Origin: Streptomyces dioscori
GTDB lineage: Bacteria; Actinomycetota; Actinomycetes; Streptomycetales; Streptomycetaceae
Assembly: GCF_003024195.1 (NCBI RefSeq)
Contig: NZ_KZ679039.1
Location: 186,001 to 250,000 of the forward strand
DNA: 64,000 bases
Direction: 5' to 3'
A program made the position numbers and the translations under genes. Positions 55,639 to 64,000 of the stretch are shown here, in pieces (position 1 is the first letter of the stretch; each line of letters begins with the position of its first letter). The notes below the pieces were generated by a model. That model saw nothing but the letters and a program-made list of their open reading frames with translations, searched no databases and was not told where the DNA came from.

Positions 55639-57494
55639 CCGACGGCCCCACCTTCGACGGCCCCACCCCCGACGGTCCCGCCACAGACCGCCCTGCTCCC
55701 GGCGCCCCCAGCCCGTCACCGGCTCCGGCCCCGGCCACCCGCCCCCTCCGCATAGGCAACGCCTCCGGTTTCTACGGCGACCGTTTCGACGCCCTGCGCG
55801 AGATGCTCACCGGCGGCCCGCTGGACGTCCTGACCGGCGACTACCTCGCCGAACTGACCATGCTCATCCTCGGCCGCGACCGCCTCAAGAACCCGGCCGG
55901 CGGCTACGCCCGCACCTTCCTGCGCCAGCTGGAGGAATGCCTGGGTCTCGCGCACGAGCGGCGCGTACGGATCGTGGCCAACGCGGGCGGCCTCAACCCG
56001 GCCGGACTCGCCGACGCCGTGAGGGAGTTGGCGGCCAGGCTCGGCATTCCGGCACGGGTCGCCCACGTCGAGGGCGACGACCTCACCGCCCGGTACCCCG
56101 GCCCCGGGCACCTCGCCGCGCACGCCTACCTCGGCGGCGCGGGCATCGCCACCTGTCTGCGCGAGGGCGCGGACATCGTGGTCACCGGCCGGGTCACCGA
56201 CGCCGCGCTGGTCACCGGCCCCGCGGTCGCCCACTTCGGCTGGGCGCCCGACGCCTGGGACCGGCTCGCGGGAGCCGTCGTCGCCGGGCACGTGCTGGAG
56301 TGCGGCACCCAGGCCACCGGCGGCAACTACGCCTTCTTCGCCGAGCACGACCCGGCCCGGCTGCACCACCCGGGCTTCCCGGTCGCCGAGCTCCACGAGG
56401 ACGGCACGAGCGTCATCACCAAGCACGACGGCACCGGCGGCGTCGTGGACCTCAGCACGGTCACGGCCCAGCTCCTGTACGAGACGGCGGGAGCCCGGTA
56501 CGCGGGCCCCGACGTCACCGCCCGCCTCGACTCCGTCCGCCTCACCCAGGAGGGCCCCGACCGCGTACGCATCGACGGGGTGCCGGGCGGGGGAGTGCGG
56601 GGCGGGGGAGTGCGGGGCGCGGGAGTACGGGGCGAGGCGCCGCCGCCCACGCTCAAGGTCGGGCTCAACCGGCTCGGCGGCTTCCGCAACGAGGTCGTCT
56701 TCGTGCTGACCGGGCTCGACATCGAGGCGAAGGCCGCGTTCGTGCGGGCCCAGTTGGAGGCCGCGCTCGTGGGGGCCAAGTCCCGCCCCGCCGAGATCCG
56801 CTGGGAACTCGTCCGCACCGACCGTCCCGACGCGCCCACCGAGGAGACCGCGAGCGCCCTTCTCCGGCTCGTCGTGCGCGACCCCGACCAGGAGGCCGTG
56901 GGCCGCACGCTCAGCGGAGCCGCCATCGAACTGGCCCTGGGCAGCTACCCCGGATTCCATGTGTTGGCCCCACCGGGCAAGGGCGTCCCCTATGGGGTCT
57001 TCGAGGATGTGTACGTCCCCCATGTGGACGTGGACCATGTGGCGGTCCTCCACGACGGGCGCCGGATCGCTGTGTCGCCGCCCCACGACACCCTCGTACT
57101 CCAGCCTCTCGGGCCCTCTCAGGAACCGTCGCTCCCCGCACCCCTCCCGACCGCCGGGTCCGCCGTGCGCCGCGCGCCCCTCGGCCTCGTCGCCGGGGCC
57201 CGCAGCGGCGACAAGGGCGGGAACGCCAACGTCGGCGTCTGGGTGCGCACGGACGACGCCTGGCGCTGGCTCGCCCACACCCTCACCACCGAGAAGTTCC
57301 GCGAACTCCTGCCGGAGACGGCACAGTTGACCGTCGTACGGCACGTCCTGCCCAATCTGCGCGCCCTGAACTTCGTCGTCGAGGGGATCCTCGGCGAGGG
57401 CGTCGCCGCGCAGCACCGTTTCGACCCGCAGGCCAAGGCCCTCGGCGAATGGCTGCGCTCCCGCCACCTCGACATACCGGAGGTACTGCTGTGA
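55635..57494 (+). CDS. AtuA-like protein (DUF1446), acyclic terpene utilisation family
   Basis: A 619-residue protein of the DUF1446/AtuA family. After a Pro-rich leader (about 35 aa), LRIGNASGFYGDRFDALREMLTGGPLDVLTGDYLAELTMLIL opens the domain. Other conserved parts are ANAGGLNPAGLADAV, ADIVVTGRVTDAALVTGPA, ECGTQATGGNYAFF and KVGLNRLGGFRNEV. A C-terminal extension (from about 515) has GLVAGARSGDKGGNANVGVWV and LNFVVEGILGEGVA. A Gly-Val-Arg repeat linker lies at about 315-335. AtuA is required for citronellol/geraniol catabolism in Pseudomonas, but its reaction is not settled. Coupled at both ends (ATGA upstream, GTGA downstream). Confidence 0.88.
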   Translation: MTDGPTFDGPTPDGPATDRPAPGAPSPSPAPAPATRPLRIGNASGFYGDRFDALREMLTGGPLDVLTGDYLAELTMLILGRDRLKNPAGGYARTFLRQLEECLGLAHERRVRIVANAGGLNPAGLADAVRELAARLGIPARVAHVEGDDLTARYPGPGHLAAHAYLGGAGIATCLREGADIVVTGRVTDAALVTGPAVAHFGWAPDAWDRLAGAVVAGHVLECGTQATGGNYAFFAEHDPARLHHPGFPVAELHEDGTSVITKHDGTGGVVDLSTVTAQLLYETAGARYAGPDVTARLDSVRLTQEGPDRVRIDGVPGGGVRGGGVRGAGVRGEAPPPTLKVGLNRLGGFRNEVVFVLTGLDIEAKAAFVRAQLEAALVGAKSRPAEIRWELVRTDRPDAPTEETASALLRLVVRDPDQEAVGRTLSGAAIELALGSYPGFHVLAPPGKGVPYGVFEDVYVPHVDVDHVAVLHDGRRIAVSPPHDTLVLQPLGPSQEPSLPAPLPTAGSAVRRAPLGLVAGARSGDKGGNANVGVWVRTDDAWRWLAHTLTTEKFRELLPETAQLTVVRHVLPNLRALNFVVEGILGEGVAAQHRFDPQAKALGEWLRSRHLDIPEVLL

Positions 57495-59089
57495 CGGTCC
57501 TGGCGTCCGCGCTGGACACCTCCTCCGCCGACTACGCGGCCCACCGCGAGACGATGCTCGGCAAGCTCGCCGACCTCGACACCGAGCACGCCAAGGCCCT
57601 CGCGGGCGGCGGCGAGAAGTACGTGACCCGGCACCGCGAACGCGGCAAACTGCTCGCCCGTGAACGCATCGAGCTGCTGCTCGACCCCGACACCCCGTTC
57701 CTCGAACTGTCGCCGCTCGCCGCCTGGGGGAGCGACTACGCGGTGGGCGCCTCGCTCGTCACGGGCATCGGTGTCGTCGAGGGCGTCGAGTGCCTGATCA
57801 CGGCCAACGACCCGACCGTACGCGGCGGCGCCAGCAACCCCTGGAGCCTGAAGAAGGCCCTGCGGGCCAACGACATCGCGTACGCCAACCGTCTCCCGAG
57901 CATCAGCCTCGTCGAGTCGGGCGGCGCCGATCTGCCCTCCCAGAAGGAGATCTTCATCCCCGGGGGCGCCATCTTCCGGGACATCACCCGGCTCTCGGCG
58001 GCCGGTATCCCGACCGTCGCCGTCGTCTTCGGCAACTCCACGGCCGGGGGCGCGTACATCCCCGGCATGTCCGACCACGTGATCATGGTCAAGGAGCGTG
58101 CGAAGGTCTTCCTCGGTGGTCCGCCGCTGGTGAAGATGGCCACCGGTGAGGAGAGCGACGACGAGTCCCTGGGCGGCGCCGAGATGCACGCGCGCGTGTC
58201 GGGTCTCGCCGACCACTTCGCCGTGGACGAGCGGGACGCCCTGCGGCAGGCGCGGCGCGTGGTGGCCCGGCTCAACCACCGCAAGGCGTACGCCGATCCG
58301 GTACCGGCCGAGCCGCCCAAGTACGACCCGGAGGAGCTGCTGGGCATCGTGCCCGGCGACCTCAAGCATCCCTTCGACCCGCGCGAGGTCATCGCCCGTA
58401 TCGTCGACGGCTCCGACTTCGACGAGTTCAAGCCCCTCTACGGGACGAGCCTGACGACCGGCTGGGCGAGCCTGCACGGCTATCCCGTCGGCATCCTCGC
58501 CAACGCGCGCGGCGTGCTGTTCAGCGAGGAGTCGCAGAAGGCCGCCCAGTTCATCCAGCTCGCCAACCAGCGCGACATCCCGCTGCTCTTCCTGCACAAC
58601 ACCACCGGCTACATGGTCGGCAAGGAGTACGAGCAGGGCGGCATCATCAAGCACGGCGCGATGATGATCAACGCGGTGAGCAACAGCCGCGTCCCGCACC
58701 TCTCCGTACTGATGGGCGCCTCCTACGGAGCAGGCCATTACGGCATGTGCGGTCGCGCGTACGACCCGCGCTTCCTCTTCGCCTGGCCCAGCGCCAAGTC
58801 CGCCGTCATGGGCCCGCAGCAGCTCGCCGGAGTCCTGTCCATCGTGGCCCGGCAGTCGGCCGCCGCGAAGGGGCAGCCGTACGACGACGACGCCGACGCG
58901 GCCCTGCGCGCCATGGTGGAACAGCAGATCGAGTCCGAGTCCCTGCCGATGTTCCTGTCCGGGCGGCTGTACGACGACGGCGTCATCGACCCGCGCGACA
59001 CCCGGACCGTCCTCGGCCTGTGCCTGTCCGCCCTCCACACGGCCCCCTACGAGGGCGCGCGCGGCGGCTTCGGCGTCTTCCGGATGTGA
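57491..59089 (+). CDS. Acyl-CoA carboxylase carboxyltransferase (beta) subunit
   Basis: A 532-residue carboxyltransferase that moves the carboxyl group from biotin to an acyl-CoA. Hallmarks: GGGEKYVTRHRERGKLLARERIELLLD at the start, GGADLPSQKEIFIPGGAIFRDI, the oxyanion region VFGNSTAGGAYIPGMSDH, GGPPLVKMATGEE, and in the second half FLHNTTGYMVGKEYEQGGIIKHGAMM plus MGASYGAGHYGMCGRAYDPRF. The 'SLVESGGA' and 'GYMVG' forms are those of the methylcrotonyl/geranyl-CoA carboxylase branch rather than propionyl-CoA carboxylase. The exact substrate needs alignment at the Phe/Gly position that separates MCC from GCC. GTG start coupled to AtuA-like by GTGA. Confidence 0.92.
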   Translation: MTVLASALDTSSADYAAHRETMLGKLADLDTEHAKALAGGGEKYVTRHRERGKLLARERIELLLDPDTPFLELSPLAAWGSDYAVGASLVTGIGVVEGVECLITANDPTVRGGASNPWSLKKALRANDIAYANRLPSISLVESGGADLPSQKEIFIPGGAIFRDITRLSAAGIPTVAVVFGNSTAGGAYIPGMSDHVIMVKERAKVFLGGPPLVKMATGEESDDESLGGAEMHARVSGLADHFAVDERDALRQARRVVARLNHRKAYADPVPAEPPKYDPEELLGIVPGDLKHPFDPREVIARIVDGSDFDEFKPLYGTSLTTGWASLHGYPVGILANARGVLFSEESQKAAQFIQLANQRDIPLLFLHNTTGYMVGKEYEQGGIIKHGAMMINAVSNSRVPHLSVLMGASYGAGHYGMCGRAYDPRFLFAWPSAKSAVMGPQQLAGVLSIVARQSAAAKGQPYDDDADAALRAMVEQQIESESLPMFLSGRLYDDGVIDPRDTRTVLGLCLSALHTAPYEGARGGFGVFRM

Positions 59090-59124
59090 GAGGCGTGACG
59101 GGCGTGACTGATGTGAGAGGTCCT

Positions 59125-61005
59125 ATGATTTCGAGTCTGCTGGTCGCCAACCGCGGTGAGATCGCCTGCCGTGTCTTCCGCACCTGCCACGAGCTGGGCA
59201 TCCGTACCGTCGCCGTGTATTCGGACGCCGACGCGAACGCCCTCCACACGCGGGTGGCCGACTCCGCCGTACGCCTGCCGGGCGCCTCGCCCGCCGAGAC
59301 GTATCTGCGCGGCGAGCTGATCGTGCAGGCGGCCGTCGCGGCGGGCGCCGACGCCGTGCACCCCGGTTACGGCTTCCTCTCCGAGAACGCCGACTTCGCG
59401 CGGGCCGTCCTCGACGCGGGCCTCGTCTGGGTCGGCCCGTCCCCCGAGGCGATCGAGGCGATGGCCTCCAAGACCCGCGCAAAGGAGCTGATGGCCGCCG
59501 CCGGGGTGCCGCTGCTCGCGCCCCTGGACCCGGACGCCGTGACGGAGAAGGACCTGCCCGTTCTGGTGAAGGCGTCGGCGGGCGGCGGCGGACGCGGCAT
59601 GCGCGTCGTCCGTGAACTCGTCCACCTGAAGGATGAGCTGGCGGCGGCCTCGGCGGAGGCCGAGAGCGCCTTCGGGGACGGCACGGTCTTCGTCGAGCCG
59701 TACGTCGAGCACGCGCGGCACGTCGAGGTCCAGATCGTCGCCGACGGCCACGGCACGGTGTGGGCGCTCGGCACCCGCGACTGCTCCCTCCAGCGCCGCC
59801 ACCAGAAGGTCATCGAGGAGGCCCCCGCGCCGGGCCTCGGCCCCGAGACGGAGCAGCGTCTGCTCTCGGCGGCCACGGCAGCCGCCGGCACGATCTCGTA
59901 CACGGGCGCGGGCACGGTGGAGTTCCTGGTCTCCGCCGATCGCGTAGGCGAGGACCGCGTCCACTTCCTGGAGATGAACACCCGCCTCCAGGTCGAACAC
60001 CCCGTGACGGAGGCCGTGTTCGGGGCCGACCTGGTCGCCCTGCAACTGCGCGTCGCCGAGGGCGGCACCCTGGAGGGCGATCCGCCGGCCCCGTCCGGCC
60101 ACGCGGTCGAGGCCCGCCTCTACGCCGAGGACCCCGCCCAGGACTGGGCCCCGCAGACCGGCACCCTGCACCGGCTGGCCGTACCCGGCGTCCGCCTGGA
60201 CACCGGCTACGGCGACGGCGACACGATCGGCGTCCACTACGACGCCATGATCGCCAAGGTCGTCGCCCACGCGCCCACGCGCGCGGAGGCGATCCGCCGG
60301 CTCGCCGGAGCCCTGGAGCGGGCGACCGTCCACGGCCCGGTCACCAACCGCGACCTCCTCGTACGCTCCCTGCGCCACGAGGAGTTCACGGCGGCCCGCA
60401 TGAACACCGCCTTCTACGCCCACCACCTCGCCGACCTCACCAAGGGGGCCCCGGACCCGTACGCGCCCTTGGCCGCCGCGCTCGCCGACGCGCACGGGCG
60501 CTCCCGTTTCGGCGGCGGCTGGCGGAACCTGCCCTCGCAGCCGCAGAGCAGGCGCTACCTCGTGGCGGGGGAGGAGCCCGAGGTCCACTACCGGCACACC
60601 CGGCAGGGCCCGGCCGCCGACGGCGTCCAGGTGGTCCAGGTGGCCGCTGACCTCGTCGTACTGGAAATAGCAGGCGTACGCCGCAAGTTCGCGGTGTCCC
60701 GGTACGGCGACCGGGTCCACGTGAACGGCACCACGCTCACGGCCCTGCCCCGCTTCCCCGCCCCCGAGCCGGATCACGCCCCGGGCTCCCTCCTGGCCCC
60801 CATGCCCGGCACGGTGGTCCGCCTGGCGGAAGGCCTCACGGAAGGAACCCCGGTCCAGTCGGGCCAGCCCCTGATCTGGCTGGAGGCGATGAAAATGGAA
60901 CACAAGATCACGGCCCCGGCGGCAGGCACACTGACGGCCCTGCGCGTGAGTACGGGCCAGCAGGTCGAGGTCGGCACCCTCTTGGCAGTGGTTGAGCCCC
61001 TTTAG
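59125..61005 (+). CDS. Acyl-CoA carboxylase biotin carboxylase/carrier (alpha) subunit
   Basis: A 626-residue subunit. The biotin carboxylase domain (about 1-445) has SLLVANRGEIACRVFRT, HPGYGFLSENADFARA, the ATP loop KASAGGGGRGMR, EARHVEVQIVADGHG-type sequence, and FLEMNTRLQVEHPVTEAV. A linker leads to the C-terminal biotinyl domain with LLAPMPGTVVRL and the biotin attachment motif EAMKMEH (Lys near residue 591). It would carboxylate biotin with bicarbonate and ATP for the beta subunit encoded upstream. ATG 59125 follows GAGAGG. The TAG stop is embedded in a dispersed element (CCTTTAGGGGCGCGG). Confidence 0.94.
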   Translation: MISSLLVANRGEIACRVFRTCHELGIRTVAVYSDADANALHTRVADSAVRLPGASPAETYLRGELIVQAAVAAGADAVHPGYGFLSENADFARAVLDAGLVWVGPSPEAIEAMASKTRAKELMAAAGVPLLAPLDPDAVTEKDLPVLVKASAGGGGRGMRVVRELVHLKDELAAASAEAESAFGDGTVFVEPYVEHARHVEVQIVADGHGTVWALGTRDCSLQRRHQKVIEEAPAPGLGPETEQRLLSAATAAAGTISYTGAGTVEFLVSADRVGEDRVHFLEMNTRLQVEHPVTEAVFGADLVALQLRVAEGGTLEGDPPAPSGHAVEARLYAEDPAQDWAPQTGTLHRLAVPGVRLDTGYGDGDTIGVHYDAMIAKVVAHAPTRAEAIRRLAGALERATVHGPVTNRDLLVRSLRHEEFTAARMNTAFYAHHLADLTKGAPDPYAPLAAALADAHGRSRFGGGWRNLPSQPQSRRYLVAGEEPEVHYRHTRQGPAADGVQVVQVAADLVVLEIAGVRRKFAVSRYGDRVHVNGTTLTALPRFPAPEPDHAPGSLLAPMPGTVVRLAEGLTEGTPVQSGQPLIWLEAMKMEHKITAPAAGTLTALRVSTGQQVEVGTLLAVVEPL

Positions 61006-61100
61006 GGGCGCGGAGAACGGCGCAATCCTTTGCCTTTGTCCTTGTCTTTCAGGGGCGCGGGGAACTGCGCGACCAGCCACGACGCACCCGCACCCTCCAC
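61000..61100 (+). repeat. Two dispersed elements between alpha subunit and dehydrogenase genes
   Basis: Forward copies at about 61004-61025 (GGGGCGCGGAGAAC, one change, followed by the GCGCAATC tail) and 61050-61072 (followed by GACCAGCCACGACGCACCCGCAC). They occupy the only sizeable gap inside the operon and leave room for a ribosome site before 61128. Confidence 0.85.
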
Positions 61101-61127
61101 CCGACACCAGCCCCCTGAGGAGCTCCC

Positions 61128-62318
61128 ATGGCATCGGTCCTCGAAACAGACGAACACAAAGCCCTCCGCGCAGCGGTGTCCGCCCTCGGCAACCGCTACG
61201 GTCGCGCATACCTCGCCAAGGTCATCGCGGAAAAAGCACACCCCACCGAGCTGTGGGCGGAAGCCGCCAAGCTCGGCTACCTCGGCGTCAACCTTCCGGA
61301 GGAGTACGGCGGCGGAGGCGGCGGCATAGCCGAACTCTCCATCGTCCTCGAAGAACTCGGCGCCGCGGGCTGCCCCCTCCTCATGATGGTGGTCTCACCG
61401 GCCATCTGCGGCACGGTGATCGCCCGCTTCGGTACCGAAGAGCAGAAACAGGAGTGGCTCCCGGCCCTCGCCGACGGCACCCGCACCATGGCCTTCGGCA
61501 TCACCGAACCCGACGCCGGCTCCAACAGCCACCGCATCACGACCACCGCCCGCCGCGCGACCGACGGCCCGGCGGGACAGGCGGAGGGCCAGGCCGACTG
61601 GATCCTGTCCGGCCGCAAGGTGTTCATCTCGGGCGTCGACATCGCCGACGCCACCCTCGTCGTCGGCCGCACGGCGGACGCCCGCACCGGCAAGCTCAAG
61701 CCCTGCCTGTTCATCGTCCCGCGCGACGCCCCCGGCTTCGGGCGGCGGCAGATCGACATGGAACTGCACGGCGCGGAGAAGCAGTTCGAGCTGACCCTGG
61801 ACGACGTACGGCTGCCCGCGGACGCGCTCGTCGGCGACGAGGACGCGGGCCTGCTGCAGCTCTTCGCGGGCCTCAACCCCGAACGCATCATGACCGCCGC
61901 CTTCGCGATCGGCATGGGCCGTTACGCGCTCTCCAAGGCCCTCGTCTACGCCCGCGAACGCACCGTCTGGCGCGAGCCCATCGGCGCGCACCAGGCCATT
62001 GCGCATCCCCTCGCACAGGCCCACATCGACCTCGAACTCGCCCGTCTGATGATGCAGAAGGCCGCCCTCCTGTACGACTCCGGGGACGACGTCGGTGCCG
62101 GGGAGGCCGCCAACATGGCCAAGTACGCGGCGGCGGAAGCGTGCGTGAAGGCCGTCGACCAGTCCGTGCACACGCTCGGCGGCAACGGCCTGACCGGCGA
62201 GTTCGGCCTCGCGTCGCTCATCACCGCGTCCCGGGTGGCCCGGATCGCACCCGTCAGCCGCGAGATGATCCTCAACTACGTCTCGCACCAGACCCTGGGC
62301 CTGCCCAAGTCCTATTAG
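61128..62318 (+). CDS. Acyl-CoA dehydrogenase
   Basis: A 396-residue FAD flavoprotein that introduces the alpha-beta double bond in an acyl-CoA. FAD-binding motifs AFGITEPDAGSNSHR (about residues 121-135) and DWILSGRKVFISG are present, followed by ARERTVWREPIGAHQAIAHPLAQ and the C-terminal VDQSVHTLGGNGLTGEFGLASLI. The usual Glu base is not certain from sequence alone. GAGGAGCTCCC before ATG 61128 is a good ribosome site. By position it would act on the CoA ester made by the downstream ligase and feed the carboxylase, as citronellyl-CoA dehydrogenase does in the atu pathway or isovaleryl-CoA dehydrogenase in leucine breakdown. Confidence 0.92.
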   Translation: MASVLETDEHKALRAAVSALGNRYGRAYLAKVIAEKAHPTELWAEAAKLGYLGVNLPEEYGGGGGGIAELSIVLEELGAAGCPLLMMVVSPAICGTVIARFGTEEQKQEWLPALADGTRTMAFGITEPDAGSNSHRITTTARRATDGPAGQAEGQADWILSGRKVFISGVDIADATLVVGRTADARTGKLKPCLFIVPRDAPGFGRRQIDMELHGAEKQFELTLDDVRLPADALVGDEDAGLLQLFAGLNPERIMTAAFAIGMGRYALSKALVYARERTVWREPIGAHQAIAHPLAQAHIDLELARLMMQKAALLYDSGDDVGAGEAANMAKYAAAEACVKAVDQSVHTLGGNGLTGEFGLASLITASRVARIAPVSREMILNYVSHQTLGLPKSY

Positions 62319-62321
62319 GCA

Positions 62322-62411
62322 CCATCTCCCGTACGGCCCCCATCGTCCGTACAGCTCCCATCGTCCGTACAGCCTCCATCGTCCGTACAGCCTCCGGCTT
62401 CCGTGCAACTT
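62322..62411 (+). repeat. 18-bp tandem repeat (CCATCGTCCGTACAGCYY) x5
   Basis: Five head-to-tail 18-base units fill the gap from the dehydrogenase stop almost to the GGAAAGG ribosome site of the CoA ligase. The middle three units are nearly identical. Confidence 0.9.
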
Positions 62412-62434
62412 CCGGCTCCTGGAAAGGGCCCGCC

Positions 62435-64000
62435 ATGGTGTTCCGCAGCGAGTACGAAGACGTTCCCGCCGTAGAAGAACCCATCCACGAGGCGGTGCTG
62501 GGCAGCGCCGCCTCCCGGGGCGACGCACCCGCGCTGATCGACGGCGTGAACGGCATGACCCTCACCTACGCCCAACTCGACACGTTCCACCGCCGGATCG
62601 CCGCCGCGCTCGCCGAACTGGGCGTCCGCAAGGGCGACGTACTGGCCCTGCACAGCCCCAACACCGTGGCCTTCCCCACGGCGTTCTACGCCGCCACGCG
62701 CGCGGGGGCGTCGGTCACCACCGTGCACCCCCTCGCCACGCCCGAGGAGTTCGCGAAACAGCTGCGGGACTGCGCCGCCCGGTGGATCGTCACGGTGTCG
62801 CCACTCCTGGAGACGGCCCGCGCGGCGGCCGAACTCGCGGGCGGCATACGGGAGATCCTCGTCTGCGACCAGGCCGAGGGGCACCGCTCGCTGCTCGACA
62901 TGCTGGGCTCCACCGCCCCCGAGCCGCGGATCGACATCGACCCGGTGACGGACGTGGCGGCCCTCCCGTACTCCTCAGGGACGACCGGCACCCCCAAGGG
63001 TGTGATGCTCACCCACCGGAACATCGCCACCAACCTCGCGCAGCTGACGCCCACCATGCCGATGGGCCCCGGCGACCGCATCCTCGCCGTGCTGCCGTTC
63101 TTCCACATCTACGGGCTCACCGCCCTCATGAACGCGCCCCTCAGGCAGGGCGCCACCGTCGTCGTGCTGCCGCGCTTCGACCTCGACACGTTCCTCGCGG
63201 CCATCGAGAAACACCGCATCACCGGCCTCTATGTGGCGCCGCCGATCGTCCTCGCCCTCGCCAAGCACCCGGCCGTCGAGGGATACGACCTGTCGTCCCT
63301 GAAGTACGTCATCAGCGCGGCGGCGCCCCTGGACGCCGAACTCGCCGAAGCGTGCGCGCGCCGGCTCGGCCTGCCGCCGGTCGGCCAGGCGTACGGCATG
63401 ACGGAACTCTCGCCCGGCACCCACGTAGTCCCTCTGGAGGAGACGAACGCGCCCCCAGGAAGCGTCGGCAAACTCATCGCCGGCACGGAGATGCGCATCG
63501 TCTCCCTGGACGACCCCGGAAAGGACCTCGGCGCCGGTGAACGCGGCGAGATCGTCATCCGCGGTCCCCAGGTGATGAAGGGGTACCTGGGGCGCCCCGT
63601 CGAGACGGCCGCGATGATCGACGACGACGGCTGGCTCTCCACCGGGGACGTCGGCCACGTCGACGCGAACGGCTGGCTGTACGTCGTCGACCGGGTCAAG
63701 GAACTCATCAAGTACAAGGGCTTCCAGGTGGCCCCCGCCGAACTCGAAGCCCTCCTGCTGACCCACCCCGGCATCGCCGACGCGGCCGTGATCGGCGTCT
63801 ACGACACCGACAACAACGAGCGGCCGCACGCGTACGTCGTACGCCAGCCGGCCACGCCCGACCTCACCGAGAACGACGTCATGGAGTACGTCGCCGAGCG
63901 CGTCGCCCCGTACAAGAAGGTCCGGCACGTGACGTTCCTCGACGCGGTGCCCAGGGCAGCCTCGGGGAAGATCCTCCGACGAGAACTGCGGGAGCGCGCA
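62435..64000 (+). CDS. Acyl-CoA/4-coumarate-CoA ligase family, right end missing
   Basis: At least 522 residues with no stop before the window ends; the frame is nearly complete because the A10 motif PRAASGKILRREL is reached. It is an ANL-superfamily ligase that activates a carboxylic acid to its CoA ester with ATP. The AMP-binding P-loop is YSSGTTGTPKGVMLTHRN, A5 is GQAYGMTELSP, A7 STGDVGHVD and A8 DRVKELIKYKGFQVAPAELE. Similarity is to plant-type 4-coumarate-CoA ligases. By context it supplies the CoA ester for the dehydrogenase and carboxylase of this operon. GGAAAGG precedes ATG 62435. Confidence 0.92.
   Translation, partial: MVFRSEYEDVPAVEEPIHEAVLGSAASRGDAPALIDGVNGMTLTYAQLDTFHRRIAAALAELGVRKGDVLALHSPNTVAFPTAFYAATRAGASVTTVHPLATPEEFAKQLRDCAARWIVTVSPLLETARAAAELAGGIREILVCDQAEGHRSLLDMLGSTAPEPRIDIDPVTDVAALPYSSGTTGTPKGVMLTHRNIATNLAQLTPTMPMGPGDRILAVLPFFHIYGLTALMNAPLRQGATVVVLPRFDLDTFLAAIEKHRITGLYVAPPIVLALAKHPAVEGYDLSSLKYVISAAAPLDAELAEACARRLGLPPVGQAYGMTELSPGTHVVPLEETNAPPGSVGKLIAGTEMRIVSLDDPGKDLGAGERGEIVIRGPQVMKGYLGRPVETAAMIDDDGWLSTGDVGHVDANGWLYVVDRVKELIKYKGFQVAPAELEALLLTHPGIADAAVIGVYDTDNNERPHAYVVRQPATPDLTENDVMEYVAERVAPYKKVRHVTFLDAVPRAASGKILRRELRERA

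Overview
The window is very GC-rich, with strong third-position G/C bias, many GTG and TTG starts, frequent ATGA/GTGA stop-start overlaps and gene families typical of Streptomyces: XRE/DUF397 pairs, an AfsR-like regulator, a conservon, LRV and DUF6879 proteins, a CebR box and one TTA codon. I read it as chromosomal Streptomyces DNA, or a very close relative. I see no rRNA, tRNA, insertion sequence, CRISPR array or replication origin. About 54 intact or end-truncated genes and two gene remnants can be supported.

Layout. 0.3-9.4 kb: a sacsin/Hsp90-type GHKL ATPase, a secreted protein, a CtpE-like P-type ATPase, a DUF2530 membrane protein and an NCS2 purine permease. 9.4-15.8 kb: a ribbon-helix-helix protein, a MarR-MFS pair with an operator-like dyad, a nitroreductase and a second MarR sharing a 14-base promoter motif, ThpR, a 29-residue membrane peptide, an aldo/keto reductase and a DUF6924 protein. 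15.9-25.9 kb is accessory: an LRV repeat protein with a cysteine cluster, a phosphotransferase with a TTA codon, an XRE/DUF397 module, an HTH protein, a RelE-type toxin-antitoxin pair, a large membrane protein (probably DUF6185), a Uma2 nuclease-fold protein and an SGNH hydrolase. 26-35.3 kb: a surface propeller protein, an AfsR-like regulator and two ABC-2 exporters placed around a TetR gene with a 42-bp dyad operator. 35.4-38.7 kb: a GH5-CBM2 cellulase behind a perfect CebR box, a dienelactone-hydrolase-like protein without a nucleophile, and a GHKL kinase. 38.9-42.3 kb: a second XRE/DUF397 pair facing a truncated XRE gene and DUF6879, then serC.

42.1-45.3 kb holds the most interesting locus: an HTH-NACHT-LRR STAND NTPase divergent from a small two-helix membrane protein. 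This could be a bacterial NLR-type defence or signalling unit. 45.6-49.9 kb is a conservon (sensor kinase, roadblock, DUF742, P450) that lacks the usual GTPase gene and is followed by the heme-loop remnant of a second P450. 50.3-54.6 kb: a fused FAD/Fe-S oxidoreductase and an EamA exporter. 54.8-64.0 kb: one operon (TIGR03084 protein, AtuA-like protein, acyl-CoA carboxylase beta and biotin subunits, acyl-CoA dehydrogenase, CoA ligase) that looks like a catabolic route for a branched or isoprenoid acid. It runs off the right edge.

About 18 copies of a dispersed GC-rich element (core AGGGGCGCGGGGAAC followed by KGCGC) lie in intergenic gaps. They often form inverted pairs, one of them a perfect 38-bp palindrome, and two or three copies supply the stop codon of the adjacent gene. 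Short tandem repeats with 6-, 9- or 18-base periods recur inside gene ends and in gaps.
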